Shown piece by piece: positions 8,763 through 16,557 of a stretch of 64,000 nucleotides of DNA (its first letter is position 1; the number at the start of each line of letters is the position of its first letter). The notes under the pieces are model-generated. The model saw only the letters and a list, made by a program, of their open reading frames with translations, made no database searches and was not told the origin of the DNA. The position numbers and the translations under genes are program-made. The DNA lies in the NCBI GenBank assembly GCA_963716125.1, contig OY970294.1, positions 930,001-994,000 of the forward strand, in the 5' to 3' direction. The stretch comes from Acidiluteibacter sp963716125 (GTDB lineage: Bacteria > Bacteroidota > Bacteroidia > Flavobacteriales_E > Vicingaceae).

Positions 8763-9872
8763 ATGTATTTTCATCAAAGCAAAGATTGGCCAAATTTTAG
8801 ATGGGAGAATGAGATTATACTGCCTTATGTGAGTAAGATACGAGACTTACAAGGTAGATTAATCGGACGAATGGGAGGTGTAGGATGTCAACTTAGAGAA
8901 GAAGCTGTACTAGAGACATTAACCGAAGACATCGTTAAGTCAAGTGAAATTGAAGGAGAATTATTAAATCCTGAAGAGGTTCGGTCGTCAGTGGCTAAAA
9001 GGCTTGGAATGGAAATTTTAGGTTTGGCAAATGCAAGTCGTGAGGTAGAAGGAGTAGTAGAAATGATGATGGATGCTACTCAGAAATATAAAGACCCACT
9101 ATCTAAGAATAGATTGTGTGCTTGGCATGCTGCTTTATTTCCAGCTGGAAGAAGCGGGATGTACAAGATCACGGTAGGTGAATGGAGAGATGATATACAA
9201 GGCCCGATGCAAGTTGTGTCAGGTGCCATAGGAAAAGAAAAGGTACATTTTATTGCACCTGAAGCTTCACGATTAGAGGAAGAAATGCATCGATTTATCA
9301 AATGGTATAACACTGATGAAATTATGGAGCCTGTAATTAAATCTGCGATAGCACATTTATGGTTTGTTAGTATTCACCCTTTTGATGATGGAAATGGAAG
9401 AATTGCCAGAGCGATTGCAGATAGTCAATTAGCGAGAGCAGATAGAACCAAACAACGCTTTTATAGTATGTCGGCTCAGATTATGAAATCCAAAAATGGA
9501 TATTATAATATATTGGAGTCTGCTCAAAAGGGAAGTATGGATGTAAGTCAATGGCTTGTCTGGTATTTTGAACGCTTAATTGAGGCGCTAGAAGCAACAA
9601 GTGAAACTCTTTCAAAAATTCTAATTAAAGCTAAATTTTGGGAATTGCATAAAACTACCCAATTTAATAACAGACAAGTCGAAATGATCAATAAACTTCA
9701 TGGTAATTTCATTGGTAAGTTGCATTCATCCAAATGGGCTAAGATGATGAAAGTACATAGAGATACTGCTAGAAAAGATATTCAAGATTTAATCGAAAAA
9801 GGAGTGTTATTAGATTCAGGAGAGGGAGGAAGAAGTACCAATTATATTTTGAATCTATCTTTCACAAAATAA
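8763..9872 (+). CDS. Fic family protein with DUF4172 and C-terminal HTH
   Basis: The product has 369 residues. The Fic motif HPFDDGNGRIAR is complete at about residues 205-216, including the catalytic His. It is predicted to transfer AMP (or another phosphate-containing group) to hydroxyls on target proteins. The inhibitory-helix motif SSEIEG at about residues 60-65 fits (S/T)xxxE(G/N), placed before the Fic core as in class II self-inhibited Fic proteins. The N-terminus (YFHQSKDWPNFRWENEIILP) matches DUF4172. The C-terminal 80 residues (HRDTARKDIQDLIEKGVLLDSGEGGRSTNYIL) look like a winged helix-turn-helix. It stands alone, with no antitoxin partner, and its promoter is surrounded by inverted half-sites, suggesting autoregulation. 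Confidence 0.93.
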   Translation: MYFHQSKDWPNFRWENEIILPYVSKIRDLQGRLIGRMGGVGCQLREEAVLETLTEDIVKSSEIEGELLNPEEVRSSVAKRLGMEILGLANASREVEGVVEMMMDATQKYKDPLSKNRLCAWHAALFPAGRSGMYKITVGEWRDDIQGPMQVVSGAIGKEKVHFIAPEASRLEEEMHRFIKWYNTDEIMEPVIKSAIAHLWFVSIHPFDDGNGRIARAIADSQLARADRTKQRFYSMSAQIMKSKNGYYNILESAQKGSMDVSQWLVWYFERLIEALEATSETLSKILIKAKFWELHKTTQFNNRQVEMINKLHGNFIGKLHSSKWAKMMKVHRDTARKDIQDLIEKGVLLDSGEGGRSTNYILNLSFTK

Positions 9873-10116
9873 AAATACAAAAAAAAGTAAAATTAATTTG
9901 GATTTAAATACAGTACCTGAAAGGGTGGTATTACAATTTCTGATAGGCTTATTAACCTGAGTTCGATTATTATTTAGGAATTCATATTTTCAGAAATTAC
10001 GATATACAAGGCAGATATTTAGATATATAGCGCCGTGTCTGGTGAGCCTTGGCAGACAGGAGCTATATTCTAAAAATCGAACGCAGTAGATTTTTATTTC
10101 TGGGAAAGTTTTAACT
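9873..10116. other. Non-coding stretch with interleaved inverted repeats
   Basis: It holds a strong hairpin at 10025-10068 (ATATAGC / GCTATAT outer arms, TGTCTG / CAGACA inner arms). Around it two further arm pairs are interleaved: GTTCGATT 9961-9968 with AATCGAAC 10075-10082, and CAGAAAT 9991-9997 with ATTTCTG 10096-10102. The order a-b-hairpin-a'-b' would form a pseudoknot if transcribed. No gene is present. Confidence 0.55.
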
Positions 10117-10392
10117 TATACCAATTAAGTTTTTTAATGCCGCATATAAATTTTATTGAACCATTTTAAAAACGTAGAATTGGTAAATGCCGAACAGTAA
10201 GATAAGGAGCAAATGAGGAACGAAGTGTGCGACATTAGATTACTAAATCGGTATTATTCCACCTTTAAACAGTAATCTTCTTCTTAAAATTTCCTTGAAA
10301 TAGCTTGCTATTTCATCGCTAATTTTAATCGAATCCCAGTATTTAAAGGCGTTCTGAATCCTTAAGAATAACCGAACTCAGGTTATTAAGTT
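9947..10392. repeat. Element bordered by a ~30-bp inverted repeat
   Basis: The left arm (about 9947-9982, containing TTAACCTGAGTTCGATTATT) matches the reverse complement of the right arm (about 10360-10392, containing AATAACCGAACTCAGGTTAT) at roughly 85% over 30 bases. The interval is about 445 bp, has no reading frame of note and contains the second MITE-like copy (10117-10255). It resembles a non-autonomous mobile element with another nested in it. Confidence 0.6.
10117..10255 (-). repeat. MITE-like dispersed repeat, copy 2
   Basis: This is the reverse-complement copy of the 510-670 element, 139 bp long. It shares the terminal ATACCGATT / ATACCAATT arms and the internal blocks ACTTCGTTCCT, CATTTACCAATTCTACG, TATATGCG and AAACTTAATTGGTAT. 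The block order is conserved and spacing differs, so the copies have diverged. Confidence 0.75.
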
Positions 10393-10415
10393 CAAAACTC
10401 TGATGGAATTATCAA

Positions 10416-10530
10416 TTTCTTTGTGAACTTTGTGAAAACCTTGGTGAGCTTTGTGGTAAAAAGAGAATAACCGCGGAGGAGCTAAGTTCGCAAATAATAA
10501 TACCTCTGCGTCTCTGCGGTAAATAGGAAT
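10416..10530. repeat. Solitary diverged fragment of the 30-36 kb array unit
   Basis: Segments CTTTGTGAACTTTGTG, GAGCTTTGTGGT and CTCTGCGTCTCTGCGGTAAA match parts of the 333/347-bp unit of the array at 30171-36568. The order differs and the intervening sequence is unrelated. It is a short dispersed relative rather than a full unit. Confidence 0.6.
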
Positions 10531-10544
10531 AGGCTCAATTAGCC

Positions 10545-10584
10545 ATAAAAAAATAATCCTTTCGGAAATCGAAAGGATTATTTT
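10545..10584 (-). terminator. Rho-independent terminator of the acyl-CoA ligase gene
   Basis: A perfect 15-bp stem, AAAATAATCCTTTCG (10550-10564) with CGAAAGGATTATTTT (10570-10584), has a five-base loop. Read on the minus strand it is followed by a T run. It starts one base after the minus-strand stop codon at 10586. Confidence 0.88.
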
Positions 10585-10585
10585 C

Positions 10586-12355
10586 TTAACGATAAAGCGC
10601 CTCAATCTGATCTAGATATTTTTTCTTAACCACTGCTCTTTTTATTTTCATAGTTGGAGTCATTTCGCCACTTTCTATTGACCAAATATCTGGAACTAAA
10701 ATGAATTTCTTCACTTTTTCATATTGAGCAAAATTGACATTGTAAACGTCCATTTCCTTTTGAAAACGATCAATAATAGCTTGTTCTTTTATAACTTGTT
10801 CCTCTGATTCGTATTTAATTCCTTTTCTTTTGCAATAATCTTTAAGAAAATCGAAAGCTGGTTGAATCACTGCTGAAGGATGTTTTTCACCTTCACCTAC
10901 CACCATAATGTGTTCTATAAAACTCGATTCCTTCATTTTGTTTTCTACAATTTGAGGAGCAATATATTTCCCACCCGAAGTCTTGAAAGTCTCCTTGATT
11001 CTACCAGTAATTTTTAAGAAATTATCTTTGTCTAACTCACCAATATCTCCTGTTTTAAAGAAACCATCTTCAGTGAAAACTTTTTTAGTTTCTTCTTCAT
11101 TTTTATAGTAACCTATCATAACGTTAGGCCCTTTTACTAATATTTCATTATTTTCAGGGTCAATTTTTACTTCTACGTCTCTTAATGGTTTTCCCACTGT
11201 TCCAATACGTACACCATCGTTTTCTTCACAGTTGACAGAAATAACTGGCGATGTTTCTGTTAATCCATAACCTTCCATAACAGGTATTTGAGCAGCTAAG
11301 AATATTCTTGCCAATCTTGGTTGTAAAGCTGCTGCTCCTGAAGCTATAGCCAAAGTTTTACCTCCTAATGCTTCACGCCATTTATTAAAAATAATTTTAT
11401 TGGCTAATTTTAACTGAAATTCATACCAACCACCATTTTTTCCATTTACTTCATATTTTTGACCTAAACCTACTGCCCAAAAGAACATTGCTTTTTTGAT
11501 TCCTGTTAATTGTGAACCTTTCGCCATTATCTTGTCATATACTTTTTCTAACAATCTTGGAACAGCAGTGAAAATTTCAGGTTTTACTTCTTTTAAATTA
11601 TCTCCAATAGTATCCATTGATTCGGCGTAATAAATGGATACACCTGTGTAAATATACAAGTAGCCAATCATTCTTTCATACACATGACAAAGAGGTAAAA
11701 AGCTCAATGCTTTACTATTGTGATCACAAGGCAATCTTTCACGAGAAGCCAATGCATTTGAAACTAAATTTTTATGTGAAAGCATGACACCTTTTGGTTT
11801 TCCTGTTGTACCTGAAGTGTAGATTAAAGTTGCTAAGTCATCTTCTTTTATACTATCCATTGTTTGCTGGATAGGAGAAAAGTCTCCATCTGGATCTGCT
11901 TCTAATACTTCATCCCAATTAGGTCCAATTTTTAATTGATCAAAACTATACGTTCTTTCTAAGGTGGGCACTTCAGTGTTTATAGCCGCTACTTTATTAA
12001 ATAATTCTTCATCAGAAACAAAGCAAAATTTTACTTCTGCATTATTCAATATAAAAGCATATTCTTCTTCAGTAATTGTTGGATAAATAGGAACGTTAAT
12101 AGCACCCATTTGAGTAATTCCTAAATCTGCAATATGCCACTCAGGTCTATTGTTAGAAATTAAGGCAATTTTATCTCCAGCTTTAACACCCAACTTTGCC
12201 AAACCTAAACTAAATGCTCTGGCTTTTTTAATAAATTCGTCGGTACTAGTCTTCACCCACTTGCCATTAATTTTGGCAGTTAAGCAATCGTCTTTTTTAT
12301 AATTTGCTTGTTGGTGATAATGTATATCGAAGATACGTTTTACGTTATTTGCCAT
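10586..12355 (-). CDS. Long-chain fatty acid--CoA ligase (AMP-binding)
   Basis: This 589-residue acyl-adenylate-forming enzyme activates fatty acids to acyl-CoA with ATP, at the cytoplasmic face of the membrane. The P-loop-like motif LIYTSGTTGKPKGVMLSH lies at about residues 177-194. A5-type GYGLTETSPVISVN and the A7/A8 region FKTGDIGELDKDNFLKITGR and KETFKTSGGKYIAP are present. Length fits the FadD15-like long-chain ligases. It is a single gene with its own strong terminator, divergent from the cupin gene at 12435. Chain-length preference cannot be read from the sequence. Confidence 0.93.
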   Translation of the reverse strand: MANNVKRIFDIHYHQQANYKKDDCLTAKINGKWVKTSTDEFIKKARAFSLGLAKLGVKAGDKIALISNNRPEWHIADLGITQMGAINVPIYPTITEEEYAFILNNAEVKFCFVSDEELFNKVAAINTEVPTLERTYSFDQLKIGPNWDEVLEADPDGDFSPIQQTMDSIKEDDLATLIYTSGTTGKPKGVMLSHKNLVSNALASRERLPCDHNSKALSFLPLCHVYERMIGYLYIYTGVSIYYAESMDTIGDNLKEVKPEIFTAVPRLLEKVYDKIMAKGSQLTGIKKAMFFWAVGLGQKYEVNGKNGGWYEFQLKLANKIIFNKWREALGGKTLAIASGAAALQPRLARIFLAAQIPVMEGYGLTETSPVISVNCEENDGVRIGTVGKPLRDVEVKIDPENNEILVKGPNVMIGYYKNEEETKKVFTEDGFFKTGDIGELDKDNFLKITGRIKETFKTSGGKYIAPQIVENKMKESSFIEHIMVVGEGEKHPSAVIQPAFDFLKDYCKRKGIKYESEEQVIKEQAIIDRFQKEMDVYNVNFAQYEKVKKFILVPDIWSIESGEMTPTMKIKRAVVKKKYLDQIEALYR

Positions 12356-12434
12356 AAGTTCCTAGATTTTGCTATAAATATATCACTTTTGAATGATAGT
12401 TTTGCCAATTGAGTACTTATAAATTTACTAAAAA

Positions 12435-12923
12435 ATGAAAAAAGGAATTAATTATTGGGTCGATAAGCTACAACTGCTGGCGCATCCTGAAGGAGGATTT
12501 TATAAAGAAACATATCGTTCAGCCATTGAAGTTGATTCTTTTGAGATGAAAGAAAAAAGAAATTTATCCACTGCAATTTACTTTTTAATCACTGCAGGTA
12601 ATTTCTCAGCATTTCATAGCATCAAATCAGACGAAATGTGGCATTATTATGAAGGAGATTCCTTATTGGTGCATATTATTCATCCAAATGGGCAATATGA
12701 ATTGTTGAAAATAGGGTTGGATTTAGAAAAAGGAGAACAGCCTCAAGGAGTTGTTCCTGCAGGTGCTTGGTTTGCTAGCGAAACTAATGGAGATTATTCG
12801 TTGGTGGGTTGCACTGTTGCTCCTGGTTTTGATTTTGAAGATTTTGAATTAGCTAAAGAAACTGAATTAAGTGAATTGTTTCCGTTACATCAAAATATTA
12901 TAAAGCGGTTATGCAAGGATTGA
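12435..12923 (+). CDS. DUF985-type cupin protein
   Basis: This 162-residue single-domain cupin is close in pattern to the DUF985/Cupin_5 family. Visible signatures are LLAHPEGGFYKETYRS near the N-terminus, AIYFLI, FHSIKSDEMWHYYEGDSLLVHII in the first cupin box and PAGAWFAS and SLVGCTVAPGFDFEDFE towards the C-terminus. Family members bind a small ligand or metal in the barrel, but no reaction is established, so none is assigned. Divergent from the acyl-CoA ligase with about 80 bp between the starts. Confidence 0.88.
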   Translation: MKKGINYWVDKLQLLAHPEGGFYKETYRSAIEVDSFEMKEKRNLSTAIYFLITAGNFSAFHSIKSDEMWHYYEGDSLLVHIIHPNGQYELLKIGLDLEKGEQPQGVVPAGAWFASETNGDYSLVGCTVAPGFDFEDFELAKETELSELFPLHQNIIKRLCKD

Positions 12924-12952
12924 TTTATTTAGCAGAATAAACAATCTAAGTA

Positions 12953-13282
12953 TCAATAAATTTCTATTGAAATACCGGGCTTAGCACTTATAATTAGTTC
13001 ATAAAAATCATCTGAATAAAAACTACCAGAATTAAAAAAACTTTTAACCGTCCCTTCAATTTCAATTATTTTTCCATTTTTGTTATAAATCAATTTTGAG
13101 AATTTTAAATGAATATTACTGCTTTCTAATTCTTTTTGAATTGAGGTTATTTTGTCTTTAGAATAGTCTTTTTCTATTTTAATTGAATACTTATAAATAG
13201 TATCCTTTTCGGTAAAGTTGCTATAAGCAAATCCAAAAGCTAAAAAACAAACTGAGATCAGTAAAAAAATCTTCTTCTTCAT
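12953..13282 (-). CDS. Small secreted protein of unknown function
   Basis: The product has 109 residues with a signal peptide (KKKIFLLISVCFLAFGFAYS). The mature part has the pattern DKITSIQKELESSNIHLKFSKLIYNKNGKIIEIEGTV. This resembles a small domain I associate with C-terminal regions of Bacteroidota M56/BlaR1-like peptidases (a short helix followed by two strands with NxxGxI). That link is from memory and tentative. It is convergent with the cupin gene with 29 bp between the stops. Confidence 0.7.
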   Translation of the reverse strand: MKKKIFLLISVCFLAFGFAYSNFTEKDTIYKYSIKIEKDYSKDKITSIQKELESSNIHLKFSKLIYNKNGKIIEIEGTVKSFFNSGSFYSDDFYELIISAKPGISIEIY

Positions 13283-13518
13283 AACGTATAATTTACCTGA
13301 AAGTTAATCATAATGTGTAAGTATTACAATTTATTCTTTTTTTAACGTATTATAAAAAATTGCAGGAGAGTTCTCAAAGTCTTGTTGTATCGTTTGCAAG
13401 CCTTCAGCGACCGAAGAGTCATTTTGTTGATTTTGGGTTCCAGTCCGTCCTTCCGTCGAGAAGCCAAAAGAAAAATATCTCGACTTTTTTTCTAGCCAAA
13501 AAGGATATTTAAAAATAA
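13283..13518. other. Short intergenic stretch, nothing recognised
   Basis: No gene, strong hairpin or repeat shared with other parts of the window was seen between the small secreted protein and the amidohydrolase. Confidence 0.4.
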
Positions 13519-15150
13519 TTATCGTTTATAAACGACCTCACCACCAACGACAGTATAAATCACTTTAGTATCCAATATTTCAGATTCTCCAACTTCTAAA
13601 ATATCTCTATCTAAAACAATAAAATCAGCATTTTTTCCAACTTCCAAACTTCCTTTTTCGTTTTCTTCAAAGCTGGCAATGGCAGCCCAAATGGTCATTC
13701 CTTTTATTGCCTCTTCTCGGCTTAGTGCTTCTTCCACCAAAAACCCATCTTTAGGTTCGCCTTTTGCATTTTTCCTACTTACAGCTGTGTAAAATGTCAT
13801 TAATGGATCAATTGGTTCTATTGGGAAGTCTGTTCCCAATGCAATTAAGCCATTTTGTTGTAATAAAGTTTTAAAGGCATAGGCTCCTTTCAATCTTTCT
13901 GCACCAATTCTGTCTTTTACCCAATTCATATCTGAAATAGCGTGTGTTGGTTGAACAGAAGGTATAATCGTATATTTTTTAAATAATTCAAAATCAGCAG
14001 GATTTACTATTTGACAATGTTCAATTCTCCATCTTCTGTCATTAACTTTTTTAAGTGTATTGCCATAAATTTGAAGTATCAATCTATTGGCAGCATCACC
14101 AATGCAATGCGTATTCATCTGCAAACCTGAAGCATAAATTTTATCTGCCATTTCTTGCAGGTAGGTGGAGTCATTTAGAAATAATCCGCTATTTAAAGTA
14201 TCGTCAGAGTATGGTTGTAGCATTTTTGCACCTCTTGAACCTAAAGCTCCATCTGCAAAAAACTTAACTGCTCCTATATTTAATCGATCTGTTTTATAAG
14301 GTTTGTCTTTTAGAAATTCTTTGATATTTTTATCAGATGGCGTCATCATTCCATAGATTCTCATTTTTAGTTCGCCGCTTTTTTGAAGGGAATCTAACAA
14401 ATGGATCATATCATTTTCGAGCATGGCATCTGTAACCGTTCCCAATCCTTTCTCAAAGCATTTTTCTTGTGCTTTTAACAGTGAATTTCTGTCTTCTTCT
14501 TTGCTGTAGCGTGGCAATTTATTTTCTACATAAGTAATTGCCATATCGATCAACAAACCACTTAAAGTATCATTTTTTTTATCAAAAATTCCTCCTTCTA
14601 TCTTTGTATTTTCATCAACTCCTGCCATATCTAAAGCCTTTTGGTTGGCAACAGCTGCATGAGCGTCAATTCGTTTTAACAGAACTGGTGTGTTAGGAAA
14701 CAGTACATCTAATTTGTCTTTGGTAGGAAATTCTTTTGAAGTCCATAAGTTTTGATCCCATCCATTACCACCAATAAATTTCAAATCTTTGTTAGTTGAA
14801 AATTCTTTCAATCGATTTAAAACTTCATCCCAACTTTTACTTCCTACTAAATCGACTTCTTGAAAAGATCGTGCATACCAAAAAAAGTGAGCATGTGCAT
14901 CATTAAAAGCAGGAAACACTACTTGGCTTTTTGCATCAATCATTTGCTCAGAAAAATATTTATTTAGAATTTGATTTTCAGGACCAATTTCGATGATTTT
15001 CCCATCTTTAACTGCCATCGCTTGAGCTTTGCTAAACTGCTCATCAATAGTATAAATGATTGCATTGTGAATGACTAAGTCGGCTGTTTCAGTTTTGTAA
15101 CAAGAACTCATAAATAGAAGTGTAATTAAGGTGAAGAAAATATTTTTCAT
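13519..15150 (-). CDS. Amidohydrolase family 3 lipoprotein (YtcJ-like)
   Basis: The product has 543 residues. A lipoprotein signal is present (FTLITLLFMSSC), so it is predicted to be lipid-anchored in the envelope. The metal-dependent hydrolase fold starts DLVIHNAIIYTIDEQF and has the HxH metal motif in FNDAHAHFFW. Further metal ligands are in MNTHCIGDAANRL and RIEHCQIV. The C-terminal composite domain is NADFIVLDRDIL. The family includes N-substituted formamide deformylases and many enzymes with unknown substrates, so the substrate is open. It overlaps the upstream membrane-protein gene by four bases (15147-15150, ATGA type), so the two are translationally coupled. Confidence 0.9.
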   Translation of the reverse strand: MKNIFFTLITLLFMSSCYKTETADLVIHNAIIYTIDEQFSKAQAMAVKDGKIIEIGPENQILNKYFSEQMIDAKSQVVFPAFNDAHAHFFWYARSFQEVDLVGSKSWDEVLNRLKEFSTNKDLKFIGGNGWDQNLWTSKEFPTKDKLDVLFPNTPVLLKRIDAHAAVANQKALDMAGVDENTKIEGGIFDKKNDTLSGLLIDMAITYVENKLPRYSKEEDRNSLLKAQEKCFEKGLGTVTDAMLENDMIHLLDSLQKSGELKMRIYGMMTPSDKNIKEFLKDKPYKTDRLNIGAVKFFADGALGSRGAKMLQPYSDDTLNSGLFLNDSTYLQEMADKIYASGLQMNTHCIGDAANRLILQIYGNTLKKVNDRRWRIEHCQIVNPADFELFKKYTIIPSVQPTHAISDMNWVKDRIGAERLKGAYAFKTLLQQNGLIALGTDFPIEPIDPLMTFYTAVSRKNAKGEPKDGFLVEEALSREEAIKGMTIWAAIASFEENEKGSLEVGKNADFIVLDRDILEVGESEILDTKVIYTVVGGEVVYKR

Positions 15151-16445
15151 CGAATAGAAAGTTTAAACTTTTGATTGATTTTATCAAAATCTATAAAATT
15201 GAATAGAATCGCTAATAAAAATGGCAAAATAGGAATTTTATAGCGAATCAAACTTCCAAATACTGGAGTTGTCCATCCAACAATTAATGCTAATATAAAA
15301 CAGAATGAAATGGAAAATGCTACAAAAATCAATTGATTAGAAGTGGGTTTTTTGTAATAAATAATCGCCAAAGCAATTATTATAATCAACAAGGTATTTT
15401 CAAACGCCGGCATAATGTATAAGATGGATTCAATATCCAAAACGGAAGGCCTAAAAAATACATTGAACAAAACGATGGGTATGGAAATTAAAGCTTTAAT
15501 CGGAGTTTCGATAGAGGGTAAATCGTAAACGCTTCCGGCATTACTCATTTTAGCAACATTGTAAAAAGCAGTTTGCTTTTGCTGCATTAAGTCAAAAATA
15601 TCAAAAACCTTGGTCATTTTTAATGCTATCATCGCCAAAAAGCCTAAAAGATGAACGCTTATAAAGGTAAGAACTACTTTGAAATTAAAAAATCTAATTA
15701 GCAGCAGGCAAAAAACAGCAGGCAGTATTGAAACAATTACGTAAGGTTTGATAATTGACAATAAAAATAAAGCGATTGCAGTTTTTAAGATATTTCTCAA
15801 GTTGAAATGGTGATACAACTTAAAAAATTGATAGACAAAAACTCCCATCGCAAACAGTAAAAACCCTTCTTTTAAAATACCTGAGCCCCAAAATAAAACG
15901 GAAGGGATAAGGAATGCTGCTAATGCTGCAGGAAATACTTTTAGGTTTAATTCAGATTGAATGGTTTTATAAAGTGCTACTAAGCCAATGAATGATAGTA
16001 AGTTGATGAATAGCGTATGAATATGAATAAAACCATCGGATAAATAAAGAGCAATAAAATTAAATCGAATCATGGTTCGATTATCATTGAATAAACCAAA
16101 ATTGTATTCTCTGAAATAATGCCATGAATGTTCAAGGTACGGTTTTAATTCAGCTGATTCTATTCCAAAAATAAATGAAAAAGCTAGTTTAGGATTCTTA
16201 CCTATCAAATTATATAAAATCTGAGCATCGTGATAATATTTATAAATATCAGAGTTGTTTCTATCCATATAATAGTAAGTATATAAAGCTAATAAAGCAG
16301 ATCCTGCTATCACTTTAATGCCAAAAATAAGGCTCAATTGAGTTGTAGAAATTCCATTAATTTTAAAAAAAGAAAGTCTTTTAATTAAAAAAATAAATAT
16401 CACCGAATAGGTCAGAAACAAGATAATATGAAAAATTTGAATCAT
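15147..16445 (-). CDS. Polytopic membrane protein of unknown function
   Basis: The product has 432 residues with about ten hydrophobic segments spread over its length, such as IIPFLLAILF-type and FVAFSISFCFILALIVGW. A hydrophilic loop around residues 85-140 carries aromatic and charged residues (HSWHYFREYNFGLFNDN), reminiscent of membrane glycosyltransferase or polymerase-type proteins, but no family motif was confirmed. I chose the ATG at 16445 over the earlier one at 16496, because a minus-strand -7 box (TACTTTTG, 16450-16457) would lie inside the longer form. It is divergent from purL and coupled to the amidohydrolase. Confidence 0.75.
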   Translation of the reverse strand: MIQIFHIILFLTYSVIFIFLIKRLSFFKINGISTTQLSLIFGIKVIAGSALLALYTYYYMDRNNSDIYKYYHDAQILYNLIGKNPKLAFSFIFGIESAELKPYLEHSWHYFREYNFGLFNDNRTMIRFNFIALYLSDGFIHIHTLFINLLSFIGLVALYKTIQSELNLKVFPAALAAFLIPSVLFWGSGILKEGFLLFAMGVFVYQFFKLYHHFNLRNILKTAIALFLLSIIKPYVIVSILPAVFCLLLIRFFNFKVVLTFISVHLLGFLAMIALKMTKVFDIFDLMQQKQTAFYNVAKMSNAGSVYDLPSIETPIKALISIPIVLFNVFFRPSVLDIESILYIMPAFENTLLIIIIALAIIYYKKPTSNQLIFVAFSISFCFILALIVGWTTPVFGSLIRYKIPILPFLLAILFNFIDFDKINQKFKLSIR

Positions 16446-16449
16446 ACTC

Positions 16450-16457
16450 CAAAAGTA
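16450..16457 (-). promoter_or_regulatory. -7 element for the membrane protein/amidohydrolase operon
   Basis: The minus strand reads TACTTTTG, with a TTG 17 bases upstream (CAA at 16475-16477 on the plus strand). The start of transcription would fall almost at the ATG at 16445, implying a leaderless or very short leader message, or a later start codon. Confidence 0.45.
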
Positions 16458-16502
16458 ATTTAAAATTTGAAAGACAAAGATTAAAAATAAGCACAAAAGG
16501 AG

Positions 16503-16533
16503 TTGCTATATGCGTAGCAAAATTTTACTTTTG
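16503..16533 (+). promoter_or_regulatory. purL promoter
   Basis: TTG at 16503-16505, 20 bases, then TACTTTTG at 16526-16533. This is a full match to the Bacteroidota -33/-7 arrangement (TTG, then TAnnTTTG). An upstream ATG at 16510 falls between the two boxes and so cannot be the start. Confidence 0.75.
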
Positions 16534-16557
16534 CAAAACATTAATCAGCATTCCAAA

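Noticed and set aside
8763..9872. Two-gene toxin-antitoxin module around Fic
   Set aside because: No small partner gene is seen on either side; the inhibitory motif is inside the Fic protein itself.
16510..16557. Upstream in-frame start of purL
   Set aside because: It falls between the -33 and -7 promoter boxes, so it would not be transcribed in full.
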